64,000 bases of DNA from Thermohalobaculum sp039821125 (GCA_039821125.1 JBCBOR010000002.1:112495-176494), one strand, 5' to 3'. Shown: positions 1 through 9,561, numbered from the stretch's first letter. Notes: a model not told the origin generated them from the letters alone. Numbers and translations: made by a program.

Positions 1-1
1 C

Positions 2-904
2 GATCCAACCGAGGCAATCAAGGATGCCGGTCAGGTGCGCGCGGTTGCCGATTGGCTTGCTGGATTGGATCGCGATGGCGCCTTGGCAACACTGTTTGCA
101 GGCCCACCGGATGCCACCGCCGACCAACGGCGGATCATCGCGACGGAGGAAGCGTGGATCCTCGGCCTCGGCGCACCCGCCGTGCGCGCGGTCGGAGAGA
201 CAGCAAAACCCTCGCAGCCCCCTGCTGTGACAGCATCTGCTCCGCCGCGTGCACCCGCTCCCGCACCGCGATCGCTCAGCTATCAACGCGATCCGGCCGA
301 GATCTACCGGCAGTCTTTCGACACTGTCCGGACCGAGGCGCGACTGGACCATCTGCCCGAAGACCTTCACCCGGTCGCAATTCGCCTCGTTCATGCCTGC
401 GGCATGCCGGATATCACGGCAAGGCTCGCCTGGTCAGCGGACATCGCCGAATCCGCCAGAGCCGCGCTCACAGCAGGCAAGTCGGTGCTCTGCGATTGCG
501 AGGCGGTGGCATCCATGGTGATCCCGCATCGTCTGCCAGCCAGGAACCCCGTCCGCTGCACATTGCGAGACCCTGACGTCCCAGAGCACGCCCGGCGCAT
601 TGCGAATACGCGATCCGCCGCTGCCGTCGAGTTCTGGCGGGACGAGATAGATGGCGCTCTCGTCGCCATCGGGAACGCACCCACGGCGCTCTTTCATCTT
701 CTGGAACTCTTCGATCAGGGTTGGCCACGTCCTGCCGCGATCCTTGGATTTCCCGTCGGCTTTGTCGGAGCCGCCGAGTCGAAAGCCGAGCTTGCCGCCA
801 ATCCGCGCGCGACCCCCTTCCTGACATTGCGCGGTCGCCGTGGTGGTTCGGCCATGGCTGCCGCTGCCGTCAATGCCCTCGCTGCCGGCCTTGCAACGCC
901 ATGA
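2..904 (+). CDS. cobH: Precorrin-8X methylmutase with N-terminal extension (5' end outside window)
   Basis: Moves the C11 methyl group to C12, converting precorrin-8X to hydrogenobyrinic acid in the corrin pathway. The methylmutase domain starts near position 283 (YQRDPAEIYRQSF) and contains the catalytic-histidine segment LVHACGMPDI. The reading frame is open to the window edge, with about 60 residues of unrecognised sequence and then an Ala/Pro-rich linker before the domain. Stand-alone CobH is about 210 residues, so this is either a fusion to an upstream domain or a long frame read-through. GTG codons at 35 and 182 are possible starts of a shorter protein. cobL follows about 125 bp downstream. 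The domain call is firm; the N-terminus is not. Confidence 0.85.
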   Translation, partial: DPTEAIKDAGQVRAVADWLAGLDRDGALATLFAGPPDATADQRRIIATEEAWILGLGAPAVRAVGETAKPSQPPAVTASAPPRAPAPAPRSLSYQRDPAEIYRQSFDTVRTEARLDHLPEDLHPVAIRLVHACGMPDITARLAWSADIAESARAALTAGKSVLCDCEAVASMVIPHRLPARNPVRCTLRDPDVPEHARRIANTRSAAAVEFWRDEIDGALVAIGNAPTALFHLLELFDQGWPRPAAILGFPVGFVGAAESKAELAANPRATPFLTLRGRRGGSAMAAAAVNALAAGLATP

Positions 905-1028
905 TACCTCGCGCTTCATCAGCCACGGGGCCAAATGCGGCCATCTGGACGCCGCAGGCGGACAGGCCGGGGGCCATGGCCCCCGGTGTTTCGCCAGAAA
1001 CATGGCCGCTTTCGACCAGGGGGGCACC

Positions 1029-2240
1029 ATGATGTCGCGCTGGCTTACGATCATCGGCATTGGCGAGGATGGCGTCGAAGGATTGTCACCAGGGGCCAGA
1101 CACGCGCTTGAGACCGCAGAGGTGATCGTCGGAGGCGACCGGCACCACAACCTCACAGCCAACGCAACGGCAGAACGGCTGAAGTGGCCACACCCGTTTG
1201 ATGCGTTGATCGAAGACCTCCGGGCCCGCCGGGGCAAACGCCTCGTTGTCCTCGCCACGGGTGATCCGCTCTGGTATTCGGTGGGCGCGCGGATCGGCAG
1301 GGCGATCCCTCCTGACGAGATCACGTATTTCCCGCAGCTATCAGCATTTCAATGGGCGGCGGCCCGCATGGGGTGGTCGCTCGCGGATGCCGAGACCCTG
1401 ACGGCGCATGGCCGCCCCGCAGAACAGGTCGTGCCGTTCTTCTGGCCCGGGGCGGCGCTGTTGATCCTGACCGCAGGTCCTCAGACACCTGGAGAAATCG
1501 CGCGATTGCTCACCGCACGTGGCTATGAGACATCGACCATGACTGTGCTCGGAGCCTTGGGCGGTCCGACGGAGACTCGCTACGATGGCACAGCAGCGAC
1601 ATGGGCCGCAGAGGACCCGGCCGAGCATCTGCCTGCCTTTCACACACTCGCCGTGCATTGCTCCGGCACCTGCCCAAAACGGATGCCAAGGATTGCCGGC
1701 CTGCCGGATGAAGCGTTCGAACACGATGGCAAACTGACCAAGCGCGAGGTCCGTGCCCTGACACTTGCCCGTCTGATGCCTGCTCGTCACGAGGTGCTCT
1801 GGGATATCGGCGTCGGCTGTGGGTCGGTCGCGATCGAATGGATGCGCGCCGCCAAGGATGCGCTGGCCTTTGGCATCGACACCAACCGCACGCGGCTCGA
1901 TATGGCGGCTCGCAACGCAATGACACTGGGAACACCAAAGCTCGATCTGATCGAAGGGCACGCACCAGAGGCCCTTGGCAACCTGCCCGATCCCGATGCC
2001 ATCTTCATCGGCGGCGGGCTGAGCCAACAGACAGCGGCTGCCTGTCTCGAGGCTCTTCCGCCGGGCGGACGGCTGGTTGCCAACGCGGTGACACTCGAAA
2101 GCGAAGCCGTCTTGCTCGGGCTCCACCGCGCGCACGGCGGATCTCTCACGCGGCTTTCCGTCCAGCGGGCCGATCCGGTTGGCGATCTGACCGGGTGGCG
2201 CCCGGCCATGCCCGTCACACAATGGGCACTGGAGCGATGA
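1029..2240 (+). CDS. cobL: Precorrin-6Y C5,15-methyltransferase (decarboxylating)
   Basis: Bifunctional enzyme that methylates C5 and C15 of the corrin ring and decarboxylates the C12 acetate. The N-terminal half is a CbiE-type tetrapyrrole methylase beginning WLTIIGIGEDG; the C-terminal half is CbiT, with the SAM-binding glycine motif LWDIGVGCGSV near residue 257. The 403-residue length fits CobL. I chose ATG 1029, the first of two adjacent ATG codons, because the family N-terminus begins there; the frame stays open upstream to 840 without homologous sequence. Its stop overlaps the cobI start (ATGA), indicating translational coupling. Confidence 0.93.
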   Translation: MMSRWLTIIGIGEDGVEGLSPGARHALETAEVIVGGDRHHNLTANATAERLKWPHPFDALIEDLRARRGKRLVVLATGDPLWYSVGARIGRAIPPDEITYFPQLSAFQWAAARMGWSLADAETLTAHGRPAEQVVPFFWPGAALLILTAGPQTPGEIARLLTARGYETSTMTVLGALGGPTETRYDGTAATWAAEDPAEHLPAFHTLAVHCSGTCPKRMPRIAGLPDEAFEHDGKLTKREVRALTLARLMPARHEVLWDIGVGCGSVAIEWMRAAKDALAFGIDTNRTRLDMAARNAMTLGTPKLDLIEGHAPEALGNLPDPDAIFIGGGLSQQTAAACLEALPPGGRLVANAVTLESEAVLLGLHRAHGGSLTRLSVQRADPVGDLTGWRPAMPVTQWALER

Positions 2241-2962
2241 GTGGCACACTCTACGGCGTGGGCGTCGGTCCCGGCGCGCCTGACCTGTTGACCCTGCGCG
2301 CAGACCGTTTGATCCGCAGCGCCCGTGTGGTGGCTTATCCAGCGCCCGATACGGGACCAAGCCTTGCCCGCCAGATCGCCGCCGATGCGATCCCGAAAGA
2401 CGCGATCGAGATCCCCATGATCGTGCCAATGCGGACCGAGCGCTTTCCAGCGCAAGATGTCTATTCCAACGCCGCCTCCGAGATCTCGGGGCATCTCACC
2501 GTCGGCACCGATGTCGTGGTGCTGTGTGAGGGTGACCCCTTCTTCTTCGGATCCTTCATGTATCTCTTCGCCCGGCTGGCCGATAGCCATCCGGTCGAGA
2601 TCGTGCCCGGTGTCTCGTCTCTTGGCGCCTGTGCCGCAGCGATCCGGTGGCCTTTGGTTGCGCGGAACGATGTGATGAGCGTGATCCCCGCGACCCTGCC
2701 GGACGATGCGCTGCGCACCGGTATACACGGCGCCGATGCCGTAGCATTGATGAAAGTCGGGCGCCATCTGCCCCGTGTCCGTGCTCTGATCGAGACCATG
2801 GGGCTTACGCAGCACAGCGGCTACATCGCACGCGCCACGCTGTCAAATGAGGTGGCGTGCTCGTTGTCGGACGCGCCGGATACGGCACCGTATTTCTCGA
2901 TGATCCTGATCTCGAAAGGAGAGGACCCATGGCTCAGCCAGCACCCGCCGTTCTCTGCCTGA
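2237..2962 (+). CDS. cobI: Precorrin-2 C20-methyltransferase
   Basis: SAM-dependent methyltransferase that makes precorrin-3A from precorrin-2. The 241-residue protein starts with the tetrapyrrole methylase signature LYGVGVGPGAPDLLTLRA and carries the internal motif VVLCEGDPFFFGSF and the VPGVSS segment of the SAM fold. The start overlaps the cobL stop by ATGA, and the 3' end overlaps the start of the next gene at 2929. It is the third gene of a tightly packed run cobH-L-I-J-M. Confidence 0.93.
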   Translation: MSGTLYGVGVGPGAPDLLTLRADRLIRSARVVAYPAPDTGPSLARQIAADAIPKDAIEIPMIVPMRTERFPAQDVYSNAASEISGHLTVGTDVVVLCEGDPFFFGSFMYLFARLADSHPVEIVPGVSSLGACAAAIRWPLVARNDVMSVIPATLPDDALRTGIHGADAVALMKVGRHLPRVRALIETMGLTQHSGYIARATLSNEVACSLSDAPDTAPYFSMILISKGEDPWLSQHPPFSA

Positions 2963-4758
2963 CCGCCGCGAGCGAGGATCTCGCGGCGCTTATCTCGGAT
3001 GCCGTTGGCGGCGACGTTCATGCGCGGGCGGGCCGCACGCGCGCCGATGTCATGTTCGAGGAAACGACGGCCCATGTCCGAGACCTCTTCGCGTCAGGCA
3101 CGCCGATCATCGGGGTCTGCGCCGCTGGGATCTTGATCCGCTCGGTCGCGCCCTTGCTGGGCGACAAACATTCAGAGCCTCCAGTGATCGCGGTATCCCA
3201 TGATGGCGGCACCGTGGTTCCTCTTCTTGGCGGGCATCAAGGTGCAAACGATATGGCCCGCCTGATTGCCGAGGTCGTGGGTGGCGCCCCGGCGGTCACA
3301 ACGGCGGGCGATACGGCATTCGGTGTTGCGCTCGATGCGCCGCCCCCTGGTTGGGTGCTCGGAAATCCCGAGCACGCCAAGGACGCTATGGCCACGATGC
3401 TGTCGGGTGGCCGCGTTCGCAAGACCGGCGAGGCCTGGGGCACAACCAAGTGGCTCGACGCGCTCGAGACATCGAACGAGGGCGCATTGACCCTGACCGC
3501 AACACTGTCTCCCATCGAAGGGGATATCAACACGCTCGTCTATCACCCGCAGCGCGCGGTTCTTGGCGTTGGCTGTGCCCGCAATTGTCCGCCCGAAGAG
3601 CTATCGTCGCTTGTGCAAGAGGCATTGGCCGACGCCAGCCTGTCCGAGAAGGCGATTGCGGCGGTATGCTCGCTCGATCTCAAGGCAGACGAACACGCTG
3701 TTCTGCAGTTGGCCGAGAACCTCGACCGGCCCGCCCGGTTCTTCACGGCCGCGGAGTTGGAAGCGGAGGCGCCGCGCCTCGCCACACCATCAGAGGTTGT
3801 GTTTGCCGAGGTCGGCTGCCACGGCGTGGCCGAAGGGGCAGCGCTGGCCGGAGCCGGTGCTGAAGCGACTTTGCTCGTCACCAAGCGCAAATCGGCCAAC
3901 GCGACCTGCGCTGTCGCACTTGCGCCTGAACCGATCAGCGTTTTGCCCGGCCGCGAGCGGGGCACGGTCTGTCTTGTCGGGCTTGGTCCGGGCCGCGCGG
4001 ATTGGCGCACGCCCGAGGCGAGCCGAATGATCGCAGCAGCAGACGAATTGGTGGGCTATGGGTTCTACATCGACCTGATTGGCCCGCTCGCCGCGGGCAA
4101 ACCGCGCAAAGATTTCCCGCTGGGTGGCGAGGAAGATCGCTGCCGCTATGCACTCGAGCGCGCGGCGGAGGGCCACAGGGTCGCTCTGATCTGCTCCGGC
4201 GATGCCGGGATCTACGCCATGGGTGCGCTGGTCTACGAGTTGATGGCGCGCACCGAGAACGGCGTAACCGACGCCGCCCGCCGGGTGGATGTCGTAACCA
4301 CGCCGGGGATCACGGCGATGCAGGCGGCTGCGGCGCGGATCGGCGCGCCGCTGGGGCATGACTTCTGCGCCATCTCGCTTTCGGACCTGCTGACCCCGCG
4401 CGTTGATATTCAACGCCGTTTGCGTGCCGCAGCCGAGGGCGATTTCGTGACCGCGCTTTATAATCCTGTCTCCAGGCGCCGACGGGAGTTGTTCGTCGAG
4501 ACGATCGCCATCCTGCGCAGGCATCGCCCCGTTGACACGCCTGTGGTGCTCGCCAGCAGCCTTGGCCGACCCGACGAGCGGATCAGCTATCGCACACTCG
4601 CGACTGTTGACGTGGATGAAGTCGACATGATGACCGTCGTCATCATCGGGTCGAGTCAGACACGCGCTGTGTCCGTGGGCGGCACGCCGCGTTTGTTCAC
4701 CCCTCGCGGCTACGCGAACAAGATCGCTGATACCAGCAAAGAGGAAAGCGCAGCATGA
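2929..4758 (+). CDS. cobJ: CbiG-CobJ fusion: cobalt-precorrin-5A hydrolase domain plus precorrin-3B C17-methyltransferase
   Basis: A 609-residue fusion. Residues 1 to about 340 are CbiG-like: the N-terminal part carries IIGVCAAGILIRSVAPLL and the LLGGHQGANDMAR motif, and the C-terminal part is CobE/CbiG_C-like with VLGVGCARNCP. Residues from about 344 (VCLVGLGPG) to the end are the CobJ methylase that contracts the ring by C17 methylation. Stand-alone CobJ is about 250 residues. ATG 2929 follows a GGAGAGGA ribosome-binding site. The stop overlaps the cobM start (ATGA). CbiG normally opens a lactone in the early-cobalt pathway, so its place beside late-cobalt genes is notable. Confidence 0.9.
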   Translation: MAQPAPAVLCLTAASEDLAALISDAVGGDVHARAGRTRADVMFEETTAHVRDLFASGTPIIGVCAAGILIRSVAPLLGDKHSEPPVIAVSHDGGTVVPLLGGHQGANDMARLIAEVVGGAPAVTTAGDTAFGVALDAPPPGWVLGNPEHAKDAMATMLSGGRVRKTGEAWGTTKWLDALETSNEGALTLTATLSPIEGDINTLVYHPQRAVLGVGCARNCPPEELSSLVQEALADASLSEKAIAAVCSLDLKADEHAVLQLAENLDRPARFFTAAELEAEAPRLATPSEVVFAEVGCHGVAEGAALAGAGAEATLLVTKRKSANATCAVALAPEPISVLPGRERGTVCLVGLGPGRADWRTPEASRMIAAADELVGYGFYIDLIGPLAAGKPRKDFPLGGEEDRCRYALERAAEGHRVALICSGDAGIYAMGALVYELMARTENGVTDAARRVDVVTTPGITAMQAAAARIGAPLGHDFCAISLSDLLTPRVDIQRRLRAAAEGDFVTALYNPVSRRRRELFVETIAILRRHRPVDTPVVLASSLGRPDERISYRTLATVDVDEVDMMTVVIIGSSQTRAVSVGGTPRLFTPRGYANKIADTSKEESAA

Positions 4759-5519
4759 CGGTTCACTTCATCGGCGCTGGGCCGGGCGATCCCGATCTGA
4801 TCACCGTCAAGGGTTTGCGGCTGATCCAGCAATGCTCGGTCTGTCTCTATGCCGGATCTCTTGTGCCGGAGGCGATTGTCGAAGCGGCGCCCGAGAGCGC
4901 TCGGGTGATCGACACTGCGCCGCTGACGCTTGATGAGATCATCGCCGAGATTGAAGCGGCCCACGCCGCCGGGCACGATGTCGCGCGCGTCCACTCCGGC
5001 GATCCATCGCTCTATGGCGCGATTGCCGAGCAGATCCGCCGCCTGCGTGCGATCGAGATCCCGTTTGACGTCACCCCCGGCGTGCCTGCCTTTGCCGCCG
5101 CTGCTGCCGCGTTGGGTCAGGAACTGACGGTACCGGAGGTTGCGCAGACCGTCATCCTGACCCGCACGGCGATGAAATCGTCGGCGATGCCAGATGGCGA
5201 GGATCTGGATTCGCTGGGACGCACCGGGGCAACCTTGGCGATCCACCTGTCAGTTCGCAATCTTCTGGAGGTCGAGCGGCGGTTGACGCCGCACTACGGT
5301 GCCGATTGTCCGGTGATCGTTGCCTACCGTGTTGGCTGGCCGGACGAGACGTTCATCCGCGGCACGCTCAGCAATATTCGGGACAAGGTTCGGGCGGAGA
5401 AGATCACGCGCACTGCGCTGATCCTGATCGGACCGGCCTTGCGGGATACCGACTTTCGGGACAGCGCGCTCTATGACGGTGCCCATGTACACATTCTGCG
5501 CCCGAAGCGAAGCGCCTGA
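4755..5519 (+). CDS. cobM: Precorrin-4 C11-methyltransferase
   Basis: SAM-dependent methylase producing precorrin-5 from precorrin-4. The 254-residue protein opens with VHFIGAGPGDPDLITVKG, followed by the Cys/Tyr/Ala/Gly segment CLYAGSLVPEAI typical of CobM/CbiF, and the ARVHSGDPSLYGA motif. Its start overlaps the cbiG-cobJ stop. Its stop lies 5 bp from the end of convergent cobB, so the plus-strand run ends here. No clear terminator hairpin is visible in the tiny gap. Confidence 0.93.
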   Translation: MTVHFIGAGPGDPDLITVKGLRLIQQCSVCLYAGSLVPEAIVEAAPESARVIDTAPLTLDEIIAEIEAAHAAGHDVARVHSGDPSLYGAIAEQIRRLRAIEIPFDVTPGVPAFAAAAAALGQELTVPEVAQTVILTRTAMKSSAMPDGEDLDSLGRTGATLAIHLSVRNLLEVERRLTPHYGADCPVIVAYRVGWPDETFIRGTLSNIRDKVRAEKITRTALILIGPALRDTDFRDSALYDGAHVHILRPKRSA

Positions 5520-5524
5520 CGGGA

Positions 5525-6811
5525 TTAATCCCGTTCGACCAGGTGCATGTAGGAGCCAAAGATCCGACCATGCCTGAGGCCCGCAGTGCCGAGATCCGAA
5601 CCCGCGGCATCCTTTGTCGTCGCGAATGGCTCTCCGTGTTCCGACAGCGCTTCGGAATAGTGGAACTCGTGTCCCCGGAAGGTGCCACGCAACGGGCCAT
5701 CGCCGATGGTGATCTGCCGGTAGCCGAGCGTGCGGGACGGTTTGGCGAAACTCGTTTCCACTCGTAAAAGCCCAATCATCTTGTGGCGCACGCCATCACC
5801 ATCTGACAATCCGTCGCCAAGCACCATGTAACCGCCGCACTCGCCATAGATCATGGCACCAGCTTCAGCACGCCGCTGCATGCTCGTGCGGAACGTGTCT
5901 GCCGCTGCGAGACGCCCCGCATGAAGTTCGGGGTATCCACCGGGCAGATAGATCGCATCTGCATCACCATCGGATGCTTGATCGGCCAGCGGTGAGAAGA
6001 ACGAGAGCTCAGCCCCCTGCGCGCGCCAGTCCGACAGCAGATGATCATAGCAGAACGCAAACGCCAGATCCCGAGCCACGGCGATCCGCTGGCCAAGCAC
6101 CGGTAGCGGTTTGATACCGATAACATTGGCCTTTGCTGTTTTGGTCGCGTTCAGAATGGTATCGATATCACAGCCAGCCTCGACATGGTCCGCTGCGGCA
6201 TCGAGGAACACGTCGAGATCCTCACGCTCCCCAGCCTGCACCAGCCCGAGATGGCGGGATGGCGTGGATAGGGACGTATCCCGACGAAGACAGCCAAAAA
6301 CCGTACAGACGGTCTCGGCAGCGCGGCGCAGCATCGCCTCATGCCGGTCCGAGCCGACGCGGTTCAGAATGACACCTGCGATCTCAATGTCGGGATCATA
6401 GGTCATCATCCCATGCAACAGCGCTGCCACCCCCTGCCCCATCCGGGCTGCATCGACAACAAGGACGACCGGCAAGCCAAGCGCCTTGGCGACCGTGGCG
6501 GAGGAGGCATCGCCCACGGGTCCACCGGAGGCAGCGCCATCCCAAAGGCCCATGGCGCCTTCGACGACAAGAACCTCGCCCTCGGCTGCATTGGCCCGCC
6601 CGCGCACCTGCGCTGCATCCGCAGCCCAAGGGTCGAGCGTGAGACAAAGCTTTCCTGTGGCCGCAGCGTGAAAGGCGGGGTCGATGAAATCGGGACCGCT
6701 TTTGGCGGATGCAACGGAAACACCGCGTCGCCGCAAGGCTCTCAGCAATCCCAGAGTGACCGTGGTTTTGCCCTGCCCGGAGGCTGGCGCAGCAATCAGC
6801 AGGCCATGCAT
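5525..6811 (-). CDS. cobB: Hydrogenobyrinic acid a,c-diamide synthase
   Basis: ATP- and glutamine-dependent amidation of the a and c side chains of hydrogenobyrinic acid, the step before cobalt insertion in the late-cobalt pathway. The 428-residue protein has an N-terminal P-loop dethiobiotin-synthetase-like domain (LLIAAPASGQGKTTVT at residues 4-19) with the SAKSGPDFIDP segment. The C-terminal class I glutamine amidotransferase domain has MIYGECGGYMVLG containing the nucleophilic cysteine, and a late GHEFHYSE histidine segment. It is 13 bp downstream of cobA on the same strand, so the two are probably one transcript. Confidence 0.93.
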   Translation of the reverse strand: MHGLLIAAPASGQGKTTVTLGLLRALRRRGVSVASAKSGPDFIDPAFHAAATGKLCLTLDPWAADAAQVRGRANAAEGEVLVVEGAMGLWDGAASGGPVGDASSATVAKALGLPVVLVVDAARMGQGVAALLHGMMTYDPDIEIAGVILNRVGSDRHEAMLRRAAETVCTVFGCLRRDTSLSTPSRHLGLVQAGEREDLDVFLDAAADHVEAGCDIDTILNATKTAKANVIGIKPLPVLGQRIAVARDLAFAFCYDHLLSDWRAQGAELSFFSPLADQASDGDADAIYLPGGYPELHAGRLAAADTFRTSMQRRAEAGAMIYGECGGYMVLGDGLSDGDGVRHKMIGLLRVETSFAKPSRTLGYRQITIGDGPLRGTFRGHEFHYSEALSEHGEPFATTKDAAGSDLGTAGLRHGRIFGSYMHLVERD

Positions 6812-6824
6812 GGCGCGGGGCGCA

Positions 6825-7682
6825 TCAGGCGCTGTCAGACAGGTGGCGGGCTCTCAAAGGATCAAGATCCGATGGCGCTGTCCCGGCCATCTGGCCGACC
6901 CAATCCAGAACGGCGCGCATCCGCACCACCTCTCCGATACAAACGATGGCAGGCGGCGCAATGCCTGCCCTGGACACATCCTCGACCACCGAGCCGAGGG
7001 TCGTCTCCAACACCTGCATCTCAGGCATCGTCGCATTGCAGACCACCGCCACCGGCTCGGATGGCAGCCGCCCCCCGGCAATCAGACTCGCCGAGATCTT
7101 CGGCAGTGTCTTGATCGCCATGTACCCCACAATCACCGGCGAGGATTGCGCCAGCGCCTCCCAATTGATCGCACCGGGCGCATCGCCGGTCTGATCGTGC
7201 CCGGTCAGGAAGGTCACGCTCTGGTTCACGTCGCGATGGGTGACCGGGATCCCGGCATAGGCGAGCCCACCAATCCCGGCGGAGACCCCAGGGACGATCC
7301 TGATCGGCACCCCCGCAGCGACAAGGGTCTGCGCCTCCTCGCCCCCGCGCCCGAAGACGAAGGGATCGCCGCCCTTGAGACGCAAAACGCGATGCCCTGC
7401 GCGCGCGAGATCAATCAGCCGGAGCGATATATCCCGTTGTTTAGGCGAAGGTTTGCCACCTCTTTTGCCCGCATAGATGATTTCGGTTCCGGGGGCTGCC
7501 CAGTCCAAGATCTCCGTATTCACCAGAGCATCATAGACGATCACATCGGCCTGTCGGATCGCGTTCAGACCATGAAGACTGAGCAGCCCCGGATCACCGG
7601 GCCCGGCCCCGACAAGCCAGACCCACCCGGGCAAAAGCTCGGGCCATCGGCCATCGGGAATACGAATGTCGCGCTGCATCAT
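6825..7682 (-). CDS. cobA: Uroporphyrinogen-III C-methyltransferase (SUMT)
   Basis: Methylates uroporphyrinogen III at C2 and C7 to make precorrin-2, the branch point to corrins and siroheme. The methylase motif VWLVGAGPGDPGLLSLHG is near residue 22, followed by VLRLKGGDPFVFGRGGEE and VPGVSAG, all SUMT hallmarks. I chose the ATG ATG pair ending at 7682 (285 residues, normal for SUMT); the open frame extends to 7832 but that would run into divergent cbiD at 7775. No CysG-type dehydrogenase domain is present. It is divergent from cbiD, with 92 bp between. Confidence 0.92.
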   Translation of the reverse strand: MMQRDIRIPDGRWPELLPGWVWLVGAGPGDPGLLSLHGLNAIRQADVIVYDALVNTEILDWAAPGTEIIYAGKRGGKPSPKQRDISLRLIDLARAGHRVLRLKGGDPFVFGRGGEEAQTLVAAGVPIRIVPGVSAGIGGLAYAGIPVTHRDVNQSVTFLTGHDQTGDAPGAINWEALAQSSPVIVGYMAIKTLPKISASLIAGGRLPSEPVAVVCNATMPEMQVLETTLGSVVEDVSRAGIAPPAIVCIGEVVRMRAVLDWVGQMAGTAPSDLDPLRARHLSDSA

Positions 7683-7774
7683 GATGGTATAGTCCGGCAC
7701 CGCCGCGGCGCGAAAGCCCGAAACGACCGGATTTCTGCTTTTCGCGCCCGGGTCCTGCGCCCTATGGTCCAAGC

Positions 7775-8842
7775 ATGTCTCGGGACGACACATCAAATCT
7801 TCGCATGGGCTGGACGACGGGCGCCTGCGCAACCGCTGCGGCCAAGGCAGCGGCCGTTGGCGTGTTCACGGGCGAGATCCCGCCATCGGTCGCCATCACT
7901 CTGCCGCGGGGAGACATGGCGGAGTTTATCATCCACGATGGCGCCTTGCGGGCATACGCGGCGAGTGCAACGGTTATCAAGGATGCAGGCGACGACCCCG
8001 ATGTGACCGACAAGGCCGCGATCACGACAGAAGTCACTCAAGCCCCGCCCGGCCATGGCATCAGCTTTCACGCTGGCGAAGGTGTCGGGATCGTCACGAA
8101 ACCCGGCCTACCGATCCCGCCGGGCGAACCTGCGATCAACCCGGTCCCGCGCCAGATGATCGCTGGCACGCTGCACGATGCGGCGGCAATTTACGGCGAG
8201 GCATCTGATTTCCGTGTCACCATTTCGGTCGCAGGCGGCGCAGAACTGGCGAAGAAAACCTGGAACCCGCGCCTTGGGATCGAGGGAGGGATATCAATCC
8301 TCGGCACCACGGGAATCGTCAGGCCCTATTCATGCTCCGCCTGGATTGCATCGATCCACCGCGGCATCGATGTGGCACGCGCCGCGCGCCTTCCGCACGT
8401 GATGGGGGCAACAGGCGCGACCTCAGAGGCAGCGGTGCGCGCGCACTATGATCTGCCAGAGATTGCGTGTCTCGATATGGGTGATTTTGCTGGCGGTCTG
8501 TTGAAATACCTCCGGACACATCCTGTGCCGCGACTGACCCTTGCGGGCGGGATCGGCAAGATGACGAAGCTGGCCCAAGGTGCGTTGGATCTTCATTCGC
8601 GCCGGTCTCAGGTTGATTTTGCTCGGCTTGCCACGTGGGCAGGCGAGATCGATGCAGACGGGGCCGCGGTTGGCGCAGCAAACACTGCCCTCGAAGCGCT
8701 TGAAATCTGTGGACCACGACTGGCCGGGGCGGTTGCCGAGCGAGCGTTGAAGACGGTGCAGGAAACGCTTCGCGACGCGCGTATCGAAACCGAAGTCGCG
8801 GTTGTCAGCCGGACAGGCGAGATCCTCGCGATCGCCAGATGA
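7775..8842 (+). CDS. cbiD: Cobalt-precorrin-5B C1-methyltransferase
   Basis: CbiD methylates C1 in the early-cobalt (anaerobic-type) corrin pathway. The 355-residue protein starts with the diagnostic RMGWTTGACATAAAKAAA segment and carries VGIVTKPGLPIPPGEPAINPVPR and the GGIGKMTKLAQG motif. No cobF, the C1-methyltransferase of the standard aerobic pathway, is visible in the window, so CbiD may do this step on a metal-free substrate. The stop overlaps the cobK start by ATGA, indicating coupling to the next enzyme. Confidence 0.92.
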   Translation: MSRDDTSNLRMGWTTGACATAAAKAAAVGVFTGEIPPSVAITLPRGDMAEFIIHDGALRAYAASATVIKDAGDDPDVTDKAAITTEVTQAPPGHGISFHAGEGVGIVTKPGLPIPPGEPAINPVPRQMIAGTLHDAAAIYGEASDFRVTISVAGGAELAKKTWNPRLGIEGGISILGTTGIVRPYSCSAWIASIHRGIDVARAARLPHVMGATGATSEAAVRAHYDLPEIACLDMGDFAGGLLKYLRTHPVPRLTLAGGIGKMTKLAQGALDLHSRRSQVDFARLATWAGEIDADGAAVGAANTALEALEICGPRLAGAVAERALKTVQETLRDARIETEVAVVSRTGEILAIAR

Positions 8843-9561
8843 GCATCCTCGTGTTGGGAGGGACCGCGGAGGCACGCGCGCTTTGTGCCGAGCTGTCTCA
8901 AAGAGGTTTGCCGACCATTGCGTCACTCGCAGGCGTCACGACGCTTCGCACACGCTATCCCGTTCCCCTGCGCGTCGGAGGGTTCGGGGGCGCCGAGGGC
9001 TTGGCGACCTGGCTTCGCTGTCAAAAAGTCACAGCGGTGATCGATGCGACCCACCCGTTCGCTGCGAAAATGCCCTGGCATGCCGCCTCGGCCGCCAAGC
9101 AAATCGGCACACCGCGTCTGCGTCTGCTGCGTACGGCTTGGCCCCCTCGCCAGGGTTGGATCATCGTTCCCGATCTCGTTGCAGCAGCAGACACGCTGCC
9201 TGTTGGCGCCCATGCCTTCCTCAGCACCGGGCGCACCGAAGTCGCCGCCTTCGCCGCGCGCGGGGATGTCCGCTTTACGCTCCGCAGCATCGAGCCACCC
9301 GGCGATCTTCCTCCTCATATCGCATCGGTGGTCGCGCGTCCGCCCTTCACGGTGGACGCCGAAGTCGAAACGCTCACCCGGCTCGAGATCACACACCTTG
9401 TCTCGAAGAATTCAGGTGGCAAAGAACAGGCGAAACTCGAAGCCGCAGCGCGACTCGGCTTGCCCGTGGTCATGATCTCTCGTCCCCCTCAACCGGATGG
9501 GCCGAGCGCCGCCAAGGTAGCGGATGCCGTCGCCTGGGCTGTCAAAACCGTCGATATCTGA
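8839..9561 (+). CDS. cobK: Precorrin-6A reductase
   Basis: NADPH-dependent reductase converting precorrin-6A to precorrin-6B. The 240-residue protein begins ILVLGGTAEARALCAELSQ, the Rossmann-type start of CobK/CbiJ, and contains AVIDATHPFAAKM and the C-terminal THLVSKNSGGKEQAKLEAA motif typical of the family. Coupled to cbiD by an ATGA overlap. It is the last gene before the promoter and cobalamin riboswitch of the next unit. Confidence 0.93.
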   Translation: MSILVLGGTAEARALCAELSQRGLPTIASLAGVTTLRTRYPVPLRVGGFGGAEGLATWLRCQKVTAVIDATHPFAAKMPWHAASAAKQIGTPRLRLLRTAWPPRQGWIIVPDLVAAADTLPVGAHAFLSTGRTEVAAFAARGDVRFTLRSIEPPGDLPPHIASVVARPPFTVDAEVETLTRLEITHLVSKNSGGKEQAKLEAAARLGLPVVMISRPPQPDGPSAAKVADAVAWAVKTVDI

